Assembly: GCF_005049285.1 (NCBI RefSeq)
Contig: NZ_SOSC01000016.1
Location: 1-54,968 of the forward strand
Source of the DNA: Halorientalis salina
GTDB lineage: Archaea > Halobacteriota > Halobacteria > Halobacteriales > Haloarculaceae
Direction: 5' to 3'
DNA length: 54,968 nucleotides
Positions within the stretch are counted from its first letter, which is position 1, and each line of letters starts with the position of its first letter. Below are positions 25,412 through 33,314 of this stretch, in pieces. The notes under the pieces were generated by a model, which was not told the origin of the DNA, did no database searches, and saw only the letters and a list, made by a program, of their open reading frames with translations. The position numbers and the translations under genes are program-made.

Positions 25412-25705
25412 ATGAACGAAGATCATACACTCTCAGCTCACGGCGGACGCGTAGACAGTACTCTAACTGTCGAGATGGCCAAACGCGATCGGGCAGTCAA
25501 CACCGAGGTGTATACGGCTGCGGATGAGCTCCGGGTCGAGGTCACTACGGAACTCGACGACGGAACATTGGCGGTCAACACGTTCCAGTTTTTCATAGTT
25601 CGGGGTGAAGACACCGTGATCCCGAAATCCGAGATCGCCGATAAGTTCCGACTCGTCGTGGCTGCAACACTCCGCGATCAAGGGTACGACCTCGCGTTGC
25701 AGTGA
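25412..25705 (+). CDS. Small hypothetical protein of the element
   Basis: 97 residues from ATG 25412 (MNEDHTLSAHGGRVDSTLTV). It is acidic, with alternating strands (LRVEVTTELDDGTLAVNTFQFFIVRGEDTVIP) and a C-terminal helix IADKFRLVVAATLRDQGYDLAL. No zinc ligands or membrane segments. No family is recognised. A TATA-like CGCTATAAC lies only about 10 bp before the ATG, so the functional promoter is probably further upstream. Confidence 0.6.
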   Translation: MNEDHTLSAHGGRVDSTLTVEMAKRDRAVNTEVYTAADELRVEVTTELDDGTLAVNTFQFFIVRGEDTVIPKSEIADKFRLVVAATLRDQGYDLALQ

Positions 25706-26181
25706 TGGATCGATGCTGTTCAGGGACAGTCACCCGACCAAATCTCGGACACGGCCAGTACCGATCCATTTGCGTCTTCATTGAACGCTCTCGAAACGAG
25801 GGCGAATCCCTGTTTCGCTGAACTACCGATTCTCAGAGACCATTTTCGATATCGATTGCCCTGTCGAGTGTGGATTGTACCTAGGGCATTCAATCACCTG
25901 TCTGTAATCGTATATAACTGCTACCTGGACTCCTTCGTTCGGAGACACCTAACTATGTAGATGATACAGTAGAATTATAGGACAGGTGGTGAACCCGACC
26001 GCCGAAGTAATTCGAGTCTGTTGGATATGGGGGTTTGCGATCGCGTTTGCTCTGAGTCTCGATGGAACTGATCCCACTATAGATTACCGCTACGTAGTGT
26101 TTCACCTCGACTATCTTAACGCTATAATCCCCACACGTAGCGATGGTATGGAGGTGAAAAGTAGGGGCTCCGGTGTAGTAA

Positions 26182-26200
26182 CATAATTATTATAATTATG
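26182..26200. promoter_or_regulatory. 19-bp palindrome, candidate operator
   Basis: CATAATTAT, one base, ATAATTATG: a perfect 9-bp inverted repeat. It shares the AATTATG half with the dispersed motif seen at 24386, 24653 and 29978. It is about 175 bp upstream of the zinc-ribbon gene pair. Confidence 0.45.
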
Positions 26201-26360
26201 GCTGAAATGTATGCTGTATCTATGGGTTGTATATGTTTGTGTATTGTGAGAAAATAGATTGCTGGCTGAGACAATAGATGGTAACTATACTCATAGTCAG
26301 GTTGATTATCTCGACCGATAATTGATAGAATCCCGATTCAGCGGGTACAACGAGCCGCCG

Positions 26361-26365
26361 GGAGG
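26361..26365 (+). promoter_or_regulatory. Shine-Dalgarno site for the zinc-ribbon operon
   Basis: GGAGG with 9 bases before ATG 26375. A clear ribosome binding site is uncommon for first genes in haloarchaea, where leaderless transcripts prevail. It implies a leader on this transcript and supports the chosen start. Confidence 0.6.
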
Positions 26366-26374
26366 AACGCAATC

Positions 26375-26725
26375 ATGCAATGTGTAGCGTGTGGACATCA
26401 GAGTTCATACAACAGGGCCGTGGTGGATACAGTCGACGATACCGAAATCGGTGTGCTCTGCCCGAACTGCGAGCGCAAACAGTTCGGGCAAGCACTCGAA
26501 ACGGGTGACTGGATCGACGAGGTTTGCGTGTTGTGTAACCGCGATGGATATTACGCGCTGCCGGAGTGGCGGGCATATGTCGTCGAGGTCGATGGCAAAC
26601 GGGTGTCGCGATCGGAGTACTCGATGGAGCCACCTAGTCCATATCTGTGTGACCTCCATTACGACCAGCTCACGGAATCAGCACCCGCCGATGCAGAGCA
26701 AGTACCACACTCCCCGGAAACATGA
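26375..26725 (+). CDS. Zinc-ribbon protein, first of a tandem pair
   Basis: 116 residues from ATG 26375. Three Cys pairs or clusters are present: MQCVACGHQ, VLCPNCERKQ and VCVLCNRDGYYALPEW, then YLCDLHYDQL, enough for two zinc sites. The order (C-x2-C, C-x2-C, C-x2-C, C-x2-H) is repeated in the next gene. It overlaps that gene by 4 bp (ATGA), so the two are co-translated. DNA or protein binding is likely; no specific function is known to me. Confidence 0.75.
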   Translation: MQCVACGHQSSYNRAVVDTVDDTEIGVLCPNCERKQFGQALETGDWIDEVCVLCNRDGYYALPEWRAYVVEVDGKRVSRSEYSMEPPSPYLCDLHYDQLTESAPADAEQVPHSPET

Positions 26726-27081
26726 AATGCATCTCGTGTGGTCTCGAAGCAGGCTTTACGAGACTCATCGTCCACGTCGAAACCGGAAACAAGCAGGGAA
26801 GTTTGTGCTCGAATTGTGAATCGAAGCTCACGCGGTTAGCGTTGAACGGGGACGCTGGCGACGACGAGACGAACCATCGCTGTCTCGAGTGTGGCAAAGC
26901 CGGCGTCTTCGCGGTACCCGAAATGCAACTTTCCATCGTCGACGACGAGCACGGGGACAAGATCAATTACGAGTACGAGATCGAAGACACGACGCCACAG
27001 CTGTGTACAGCACATCTCGAATCGCTGCTCCAGGCACCGCGGGGCGTCGACCCGTTGAACATGCTGGAAGACAAAATCTAG
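26722..27081 (+). CDS. Zinc-ribbon protein, second of a tandem pair
   Basis: 119 residues, start overlapping the preceding stop. Same layout as its neighbour: MKCISCGLEAG, LCSNCESKLT, CLECGKAGVFAVPEMQ, then QLCTAHLESLL. The two proteins align along their length with matching Cys positions but clearly different residues between, so they are an old tandem duplication rather than a recent copy. They may form a heterodimer. Confidence 0.75.
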   Translation: MKCISCGLEAGFTRLIVHVETGNKQGSLCSNCESKLTRLALNGDAGDDETNHRCLECGKAGVFAVPEMQLSIVDDEHGDKINYEYEIEDTTPQLCTAHLESLLQAPRGVDPLNMLEDKI

Positions 27082-27233
27082 TGGGCCAATCAGCGAGTAC
27101 TTCTGATAGATGCGGTCCAATCCGGACGTATTGATCTCATTTACCGACTGCCGCGAACTCACCCACTGCCGTTTCGATACGCGTATTGATCGATACCCGC
27201 TGTACCGGGCGACCGCGAGTGATCGCCACTCAT

Positions 27234-27683
27234 TCAGGCCTTTTCGGGGTGATCTGCGGTGAAATCCCGCCAGAAGTTGAGTAACCAGTAGCCCAGCGCG
27301 GTTCCGATCAGGCCCGCCGCCAGGAAGTACACCAGCAGTTCTGACCCGAACACTCGTCCCGGAAACCGAAACGCGTAGATGACTCCTTCGACGGTGAGTG
27401 AGATCAGGACGAGCCCGACGAGCGAGATGCCGACTGCACCGAACATTGCCGTCGTCCCGTCTGCTTCGTATCTCACGAGTCCGAACATGGCAGCCACGAA
27501 TACCGTAGCCATGCCGAGAATATAGAACGGTAACCGAGTCTGGACATCTGCGACAGTGCCCGTCGAGAGGCCCAGCAAACCGACGAAGCACGCGGTGAGA
27601 ACGAGGGAACTACCCACGATAAACCCGGCTGTCTGTCTCGCGAACTCACCGCGCAACAGCGAGACCATACCGAATTCACTCAC
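27234..27683 (-). CDS. Four-helix integral membrane protein
   Basis: 149 residues from ATG 27683. Four hydrophobic segments: FIVGSSLVLTACFVGLLGL, LPFYILGMATVFVAAMFGLV, AMFGAVGISLVGLVLISLTV, and ELLVYFLAAGLIGTALGYWLL, with a short charged C-terminus (RDFTADHPEKA). No family motif is recognised. It is divergent from the HerA-like ATPase gene, 109 bp apart, so the two share a promoter region and may act together. Confidence 0.65.
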   Translation of the reverse strand: MSEFGMVSLLRGEFARQTAGFIVGSSLVLTACFVGLLGLSTGTVADVQTRLPFYILGMATVFVAAMFGLVRYEADGTTAMFGAVGISLVGLVLISLTVEGVIYAFRFPGRVFGSELLVYFLAAGLIGTALGYWLLNFWRDFTADHPEKA

Positions 27684-27792
27684 TTTCCGCGCAAAAATCT
27701 ACTGGCGGTGACGTGATCGAAATAGAGATGTTTTCTTTGATTGGTGATACTGGTCAGAAGACATATAGCCGAATCGTGGATAGAACTATGCG

Positions 27793-29073
27793 ATGCCAAC
27801 CGCTCCGTCCGAGATCACGGTCACCGTCGATGGCGGGACGCTTCCCGTCGTCGACCTGCTGACGGGGCGAGGGTTCATTACTGGCAAATCGGGGAGCGGG
27901 AAGTCAGTGACGGCGAGCGTCATCGCCGAGGAGTTGCTCGACCACGACCTCAGCTTCCTCATTGTCGATACCGACGGTGAATACTACGGACTCAAAGAAC
28001 AGTACGAAGTCCTCCACGTCGGTGCAGACACCACCTGTGACGTTCAAGTCGGTGCCGAGCACGCTCCGCTACTGGCCGAGTTGGCGCTCGAAGATGACGT
28101 TCCGGTGATCCTCGATGTCTCTGGATATCTCGACGAGGACGAGCGAACGGCGTTGCTCGAACGTGTCGTCCGCGAACTGTTCACCCGGGAAAAGCGGGTC
28201 CAGAACCCGTTCCTCCTCATCGTCGAGGAGATACACGAATACCTCCCGGAATCCGGTGGGCTCGACGAGTTCGGGAAGCGATTGTTGCAGATCGCAAAGC
28301 GTGGGCGCAAACGGGGGCTCGGACTCTGTGGCATCTCGCAGCGGCCTGCTGCCGTCGACAAGGATTTCATCACGCAGTGCAACTGGATCGTCTGGCATCG
28401 CCTGACGTGGAACAACGATACGGACGTCGTCAGGCGGATACTCGATTCCGACGCGGCGACGACGGTCGAGAATCTGGAAAACGGGGAAGCGCTCCTGATG
28501 ACAGACTGGGACGAACGAGTCAGGCGAGTCAAATTCCGAATGCGGGAAACCGTCGACGTCGGTACCACCCCTGACTTTTCGAATCCGACCGAACCGGATC
28601 TGCGGCCCGTCGATCCGTCGATCGTCCAGCGTCTGAACGACGTCGGAACCCACACATCGGCGGATACCGTCGCGCGAGAGGAGCGCACTGACGAAGCAGC
28701 GACAGCCACCCAAAACGGCGAGAGCGAGCCCACGACCACGAGTTCGGTGGCGGCCGATGACGAGTCGTCGACGGAGCGAAACCCACCCTACTCGTCTCGG
28801 TCGGGGTCAGGAGCGGCGACGGTTCAACGGGACAATCTCCTCCTGGAACTGGGCGATATGATGGTGTACCTATTTGGTCTCATCCGGACCCGGAGTATTC
28901 ACCTCTGCACCTATTGTTGGCGGGAGTTCCGCCTCGCATTCGCATTCGCCGGAGAGATACTGACGAATTCGATCGGAGTCTTCGCTGATCGAGACGACAC
29001 CTGGCTGAGTTATCTCGTCGGACTGCTCTTTCTACTCGCGGTTCTGAGTGTGTTTTTCTGGGTTCTGCTCTAG
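27793..29073 (+). CDS. Membrane-anchored HerA/VirB4-like P-loop ATPase
   Basis: 426 residues from ATG 27793. N-terminal strand DGGTLPVVDLLTGRGFITGKSGSGKS with Walker A at 31-38, then SFLIVDTDGEYYGL, and Walker B FLLIVEEIHEYLPE at ~140-153, followed by AKRGRKRGLGLCGISQRPAAVDKDFITQCNWIVWHRL, the arginine-rich and sensor region typical of HerA/DUF87 ATPases. An acidic Ser/Thr-rich linker (~280-345) leads to a C-terminal hydrophobic helix (YLVGLLFLLAVLSVFFWVLL), which would anchor the protein in the membrane. HerA relatives pump DNA in repair, conjugation and viral packaging. Two membrane proteins flank it on the other strand. Confidence 0.88.
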   Translation: MPTAPSEITVTVDGGTLPVVDLLTGRGFITGKSGSGKSVTASVIAEELLDHDLSFLIVDTDGEYYGLKEQYEVLHVGADTTCDVQVGAEHAPLLAELALEDDVPVILDVSGYLDEDERTALLERVVRELFTREKRVQNPFLLIVEEIHEYLPESGGLDEFGKRLLQIAKRGRKRGLGLCGISQRPAAVDKDFITQCNWIVWHRLTWNNDTDVVRRILDSDAATTVENLENGEALLMTDWDERVRRVKFRMRETVDVGTTPDFSNPTEPDLRPVDPSIVQRLNDVGTHTSADTVAREERTDEAATATQNGESEPTTTSSVAADDESSTERNPPYSSRSGSGAATVQRDNLLLELGDMMVYLFGLIRTRSIHLCTYCWREFRLAFAFAGEILTNSIGVFADRDDTWLSYLVGLLFLLAVLSVFFWVLL

Positions 29074-29089
29074 ATTCATCTGGAGGCTC

Positions 29090-29734
29090 TCAGTCCGAAG
29101 CCCGTCCAGAGAGCCGACGCGTTCGGATGAAGAGATAGATCGGACCAGTGATTCCGGACGAGACGACACACCCAACGACCAGTAGGCCGACCACGTAGGC
29201 GAGCGTCCCAGACAACGTGCCTGACGGGAGGCCGACGAAGGCCGTCTGAATCGCACTGACCGCAACGCCACCCGAAAGTACGTATTGCCAGGGGTTCGGC
29301 TGCCAGTCGCGCTCGGCCGCCTGGTGCCCCTTCGCGTCGTTATACAGCAAGATCGTCCCGAACACAGCGAACAGGAAAAACGACCAGTACAGGCCGACGA
29401 CGATGGCCCACGAGATCGACGTCCCGAATCCCTGAAAGACCGATAACTTGTCGACTACCAGAGCCAGGACTCCGAGAACGGTCGGGGCATACAACAGCCA
29501 CAGCGGACCGTCACCGAACAATGACGACGGACCCCGGTTCCCTGATTCGGTGATTTCGACGTCATCAGCTGAGTACGGGGACCGGTCGGAGATACCCACC
29601 TGAAGGACGTCGTCGTCCAGTTGCAACTCGATGACACCGTCCCACCGTGCGGTCGTCAGTTCCCATTCCCCACCTTGATCATCGATCTGGATTCGCCCCA
29701 TCCCGGTCACCTCCTCGCCTCGAGGGACGCTCAT
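29090..29734 (-). CDS. Membrane protein with a soluble N-terminal domain
   Basis: 214 residues from ATG 29734; a start at 29701 (MGRIQIDD) would remove 11 residues. The first ~75 residues are soluble and strand-rich (RIQIDDQGGEWELTTARWDGVIELQLDDDVLQVGI). Then come four hydrophobic helices (LWLLYAPTVLGVLALVVDKL, WAIVVGLYWSFFLFAVFGTILL, YVLSGGVAVSAIQTAFVGL, LAYVVGLLVVGCVVSSGIT...) and a basic tail RTRRLSGRASD. It ends 17 bp from the HerA-like gene, convergent. No family is recognised. Confidence 0.65.
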   Translation of the reverse strand: MSVPRGEEVTGMGRIQIDDQGGEWELTTARWDGVIELQLDDDVLQVGISDRSPYSADDVEITESGNRGPSSLFGDGPLWLLYAPTVLGVLALVVDKLSVFQGFGTSISWAIVVGLYWSFFLFAVFGTILLYNDAKGHQAAERDWQPNPWQYVLSGGVAVSAIQTAFVGLPSGTLSGTLAYVVGLLVVGCVVSSGITGPIYLFIRTRRLSGRASD

Positions 29735-30454
29735 TGCATTTGAACGGTCCGAATCCTATCTGTTTCGAGTCCGTGTGGTCTACTTTCATTGGTTCTCCGT
29801 GTTCGACGGTACAGCCCTGGCTCGGCGGTGATGCCTCTCACGCCGGGAAACACTTTTCAATCAGCGGAGAGAAGAACGAGATGTTCCACCAACCCGTTCT
29901 TCCGGTAACTGTCGTGTTCCTAGCTACAGGTACGGAGACACCCCACGGAAATTAAAATTATGCTATGATTAGAATACGTTCTAATTATGAAGTGATTTAG
30001 GGTGTCGGGACGGCGGAAAACCGACCGAAGAGACCAGAATACTGGTCTATCGGGGATCCCACCCAGGATGTATATTGGGTGCGTTCTCACCAATCGTATA
30101 ATATTCCAGACTAGACTGGTGGACCGAGTGAACGCGAAGGACTCGTCCGGTTTCGTGGAACTGTATCCGCTGAAAGACCAATCTCAATAGATAAGGAATC
30201 TGCCATAGTTTCGGATTGGGGGTATCGATGATCGCAGTCCTGGACATATGCGGAGACGTTGTCTTACGCGGACAACCGGGATCCGTCTGCTAATTCCCCT
30301 CACATTTCAACGACAATTAGATAGCAATTGTCTGACGAATCTTTTTGAGACATGCGCACAGATAGAGTTAGACCCACAGAGCCATGTTATGCTTTCACGT
30401 GGTCCCGGTTCGACGAGATCAAAACCGTTCCGATGCAATTCGGATGATCTCAAC
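29735..30454. other. Intergenic gap, about 720 bp
   Basis: No gene I can support on either strand. It contains the third copy of the dispersed motif, where the motif is half of the inverted repeat at 29968-29985, and an AT-rich stretch around 30085-30115 and 30300-30345 that may hold the promoter of the gene at 30455. Confidence 0.5.
29968..29985. promoter_or_regulatory. 7-bp inverted repeat overlapping motif copy 3
   Basis: ATTAGAA (29968-29974), TACG, TTCTAAT (29979-29985), running into TATG. The right arm is the start of GTTCTAATTATGAAGT (29978-29993), the third copy of the motif at 24386 and 24811. This symmetry suggests that a dimeric protein binds it. Confidence 0.45.
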
Positions 30455-30835
30455 ATGAGCGGACCCTCGTCATCCAGACGGCCGAACGACGGTGAGACGC
30501 CGAAAATCAGGACCGACACGCGAGACGCTGGCGATGACCATCCATCACTGATTCGATCACACGGCGAAAACCCACGTGTGAAACACGTTCAGAAGGAGTG
30601 GGAGCACCGCAATCTATACGTTCCGGAAGAGCTCGACGAGGCCCTCGAATCCGTCCGGTCCGATATGGCGGACTGTATCAGGCAGGAACTCGACGGTGAA
30701 ATGGCTGTCACCCGCCATTTCTACCCAGTGATGATCCATCTCGGGTTGGCGGAGATCGCGAAACTCTCGTCGGTGGAGTTCGCGGAACGGGTCGATCAGA
30801 TACCGGGTGTCGACTCCGACGAGTTTTCGGAGTGA
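30455..30835 (+). CDS. Small acidic protein resembling the ParA partner in plan
   Basis: 126 residues from ATG 30455 (MSGPSSSRRPNDGETPK). A disordered N-terminus of ~45 residues is followed by EWEHRNLYVPEELDEALESVRSDM, then VTRHFYPVMIHLGLAEIAKLSSVEFAERV. Short strand, DEAL-type helix and a GL-containing helix recall the product at 22906 and suggest a related DNA-binding core, but identity is too low by eye to prove it. It stands alone within the element's right part. Confidence 0.6.
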   Translation: MSGPSSSRRPNDGETPKIRTDTRDAGDDHPSLIRSHGENPRVKHVQKEWEHRNLYVPEELDEALESVRSDMADCIRQELDGEMAVTRHFYPVMIHLGLAEIAKLSSVEFAERVDQIPGVDSDEFSE

Positions 30836-30948
30836 GTAATGGAGCGACAGGGGCCCGCGAACAGGCGGAACTCACGTTGAACGAGTCGAATTTGCCGGAT
30901 CGGGGCTGTACAAGGGCTGTGAACGGTGTCTTACGCGACGCGACTCCG

Positions 30949-31194
30949 TTATTCGCCTGACATCACGACGGATTCTAACAATTCGACTGTGACCGTCGTC
31001 TGACATCGAGGACACGCGAAGGAAACCTCCATGTACATCGCTCCGTCCGTCGTGGACCCGATGTTCTCCAGGGAGAACTCACTGTCTTCGATCGATGTTG
31101 CCAGCGTCGAATATGCGAAGCTGTGGTCACATGGAAGTGTGAAAGGGGCGTCCACAACGTCCACATCGTTTTCGTGTGCTGGCACGACTGACAT
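30949..31194 (-). CDS. Small Cys/His protein
   Basis: 81 residues from ATG 31194. Possible zinc ligands are LPCDHSF near residue 22 and ACPRCQTTVTVEL near 62 (C-x2-C). The remainder is acidic with short strands (YMEVSFACPRC). It is typical of small haloarchaeal zinc-binding proteins with no assigned role. It is the last gene before the pirin gene and may mark the element's right edge. Confidence 0.6.
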   Translation of the reverse strand: MSVVPAHENDVDVVDAPFTLPCDHSFAYSTLATSIEDSEFSLENIGSTTDGAMYMEVSFACPRCQTTVTVELLESVVMSGE

Positions 31195-31384
31195 TACTAT
31201 CTATTCACTGGGAAAGTAAGTTTTATTGAGAATAATCAGATAGGTGTCTGACATTAAATTCGGCTGCATACGAGTAGTAATAATACCCAAAGGATGATAC
31301 GGTGCTACAGTTGTCCCGACTGCTTGATGCTGTTTCCGACCGGAATCCGTCCCGGACTCTTCGCTGGTCCTCGAAAGCAGCTAC

Positions 31385-32155
31385 TCAGCGGCCGATCGTC
31401 CCTTGGCGGGTGATCGGGGCGTCGGGATTGATGCTGAAGGCAACGAGGGTCGAGTCGTCCGTGGCCGTCACGGGCACGTCGCCAGCATCCGTCACGAGAC
31501 CGCTTTCTGTATATCCCAGCTCGGCTTCTCCTTCGCCAGCCGTCACAGCGCCGTCGAAGACGTAAAAATAGGTGTCCCAGCCGGGTCTGGAGGGTAGGCT
31601 GACGGTCGCGCCGGCGTCGAGCCGACAGTCATAGAAATACACGTCGTTGCGGACGTGTAGTGGAGCATCGCCGTCCTCGGGTCCGAAGAGGGTGCGCCAC
31701 TCGTTGGGGTTTGCGTCGGGAATCGGTTCGTGCTGGATGTCGGGGTCGAGATCGAGACTGTGTGGCCGGACGAATATCTGCAGCATCCGCAGCGGTGGGT
31801 CCTCTGCGAGCGTCTCCTCGGCGTGCCAGAAGCCGCTGCCGGCGTTCATGACCATCACGTGGTCCGAATCCGTGACCAGCTCGTTCCCCTGGCGGTCGTC
31901 GTGGCGCATCACACCGTCGGGAACCCAGGAGATGATCTCCTCGTTGCGGTGCTGATGCATCCGAATCAGCGTTCCCGGATCCATGAACGACTCGACGACC
32001 GTTGCCAGCGGGCCGTAGCCGTGATCGTCGTGGCCCGGAACGAGCCGGCCAGGGAAGTTGAAGTGCATTCGAAACTTGCCCTGATATTGTGAGATCTCCG
32101 TCCGCGGGGCCGTGTGGATGTGTGACTGCGCTTGCGACGACGGAGAGTTGTCCAT
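31385..32155 (-). CDS. Pirin-family cupin protein
   Basis: 256 residues from ATG 32155. The N-terminal cupin has PGTLIRMHQHRNEEIISWVPDGVMRHDD and GSGFWHAEET, supplying metal ligands H67, H69, H111 and E113. These match the pirin/quercetinase site (two His close together, then His and Glu). The C-terminal cupin is present (WDTYFYVFDGAV). Pirins are iron-binding proteins, some with quercetin 2,3-dioxygenase activity and others acting as redox sensors. No operon partner is evident. Confidence 0.9.
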   Translation of the reverse strand: MDNSPSSQAQSHIHTAPRTEISQYQGKFRMHFNFPGRLVPGHDDHGYGPLATVVESFMDPGTLIRMHQHRNEEIISWVPDGVMRHDDRQGNELVTDSDHVMVMNAGSGFWHAEETLAEDPPLRMLQIFVRPHSLDLDPDIQHEPIPDANPNEWRTLFGPEDGDAPLHVRNDVYFYDCRLDAGATVSLPSRPGWDTYFYVFDGAVTAGEGEAELGYTESGLVTDAGDVPVTATDDSTLVAFSINPDAPITRQGTIGR

Positions 32156-32288
32156 TACGTCCGGATAAGGTATCAGGAGTTATATGAATTCTGTAGCGGG
32201 GGAGCCACAGACCTGAGGGCAGAACACGTCCCAGATCGCACACCAGTCGCTCTCGTTGGGACAGTCCTGCCACAGATCGTGGACGTGA

Positions 32289-32501
32289 TCAGTTTCGGAA
32301 CGAAAGCGATCCGTCGCTCTGTTGGGTCAGATCCCCACGGTCGCGGGTCGAATCGATCAGTGTCCCACACTCGGGACACTCGTACCGAAGCGAGTCGGAA
32401 CGGATCTGAATGGTCCAGTCGCCGTTTATGAGATTAGCGTGGTTGCAGCCGGTACAGTAGAGCGTCGCCTTTCGGGCCGGTAGAGACTTAGAGGGAGACA
32501 T
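32289..32501 (-). CDS. Small zinc-ribbon protein
   Basis: 70 residues from ATG 32501. Ribbon ligands YCTGCNHA and YECPECGTLI (two C-x2-C pairs 24 residues apart) frame a strand GDWTIQIRSDSLR. This is a common haloarchaeal mini-protein architecture. The function is unknown. It is on the same strand as pirin and upstream of it, but 133 bp apart. Confidence 0.7.
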   Translation of the reverse strand: MSPSKSLPARKATLYCTGCNHANLINGDWTIQIRSDSLRYECPECGTLIDSTRDRGDLTQQSDGSLSFRN

Positions 32502-32614
32502 CCTTACATCTTTATTACGTAGAGTTATATAGTTGTCGTCCGCTGCTTCACCAGTTGCGAACGAGCGACCAGTCCACGGAGGCGGCCGTACTGGCCCCGA
32601 TAGCGGGCGTTACC

Positions 32615-33232
32615 TCAAGAGACGCGAAAGACACGAACAGTGTCTCGATCGGTCGGCTCGCACAGCAACTGGGCGAGCCCGAGATCGGAGAACACGCGCT
32701 TCCACTCCCGGAAGTACAGCGGGAAGTCGTCGTTGACGACCGTCTTCGTTTCCCCCGTCCGGCCACGCTGTGGACTGTTCCCTTCGTTTTCGGCAGTAAT
32801 GAGGAGATCACTCGTGATACGCGTGAGTTCTTCGAAGACCCACTCGTTTTCGGGCGGCACGTGCTGGAGCGTTTCGACGGAGTAGACGACGTCGAACGCG
32901 TCGTCAGCGAACTCGGGAACGATATCCTCGATAGCGCCGGTGTGGAACGTCCCCGTCTCGGCGAGTCCCGGATAGTGTGAGGCCATCACGTCGAAAGAGT
33001 CGTCGTTGATATCGATCCCGGTGAGGTTCTCGAAGCCGTTGTCCCGGAGGTGGGCCAGGTGGCGGCCCGAACTACAGCCGACTTCGAGGATCGCGGCCTC
33101 CTCGCTGGCGTAGTACGAGAGGACGGTCGCGAGCGTGTCGCTCACCTCGTTGGGCCCGATCTCGGCGTAGTACGCGGGCGAGTACTGGCCGGAGCGCTCG
33201 GCCCACTCGGTGTGTGTGTCGTCAGGGTCCAT
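32615..33232 (-). CDS. Class I SAM-dependent methyltransferase
   Basis: 205 residues from ATG 33232 (MDPDDTHTEWAERSGQYSP; ATG 33241 adds MLG). Motif I AAILEVGCSSGRHLAHL binds SAM, motif II GIDINDDSFDVM supplies the ribose-binding acid, and FDVVYSVETLQHVP is motif IV. The enzyme would transfer a methyl group to a small molecule or macromolecule that cannot be told from sequence. It is divergent from the DUF2250-type gene, 82 bp between starts. Confidence 0.88.
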   Translation of the reverse strand: MDPDDTHTEWAERSGQYSPAYYAEIGPNEVSDTLATVLSYYASEEAAILEVGCSSGRHLAHLRDNGFENLTGIDINDDSFDVMASHYPGLAETGTFHTGAIEDIVPEFADDAFDVVYSVETLQHVPPENEWVFEELTRITSDLLITAENEGNSPQRGRTGETKTVVNDDFPLYFREWKRVFSDLGLAQLLCEPTDRDTVRVFRVS

Positions 33233-33314
33233 ACCGAGCATATCGTCGTGAAGACAATAAGGCCGATCGATACGCGATGGGTTCAAACGGCCATCGCTAT
33301 TATCGGCCCCCAAG

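Larger units (their letters stand above)
25706..26374. other. AT-rich intergenic gap with a 19-bp palindrome
   Basis: About 670 bp without a convincing gene. A 66-codon frame from GTG 25986 has mixed composition and I do not accept it. The notable structure is the palindrome at 26182-26200. The stretch leads into a Shine-Dalgarno-like GGAGG before the zinc-ribbon gene pair. Confidence 0.55.
19910..31300. mobile_element. Probable integrated plasmid/provirus-like region
   Basis: Limits are approximate. The block opens with a tyrosine recombinase, contains ParA with partner and iterons, a HerA-like ATPase, membrane proteins and many small unknown genes, and has three intergenic gaps of 0.7-1.3 kb that are AT-rich, unlike the tightly packed metabolic DNA on both sides. 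No clear attL/attR repeat or tRNA target was found by eye, and no replication initiator was recognised. A plasmid-derived remnant is as likely as a provirus. Confidence 0.55.

Noticed and set aside
25986-26186. 66-codon frame starting at GTG in the AT-rich gap
   Set aside because: Residue composition is not haloarchaeal, no promoter or partner; probably chance.
30002-30190. 62-codon frame in the gap before 30455
   Set aside because: Mixed composition with no start signal or recognisable domain.
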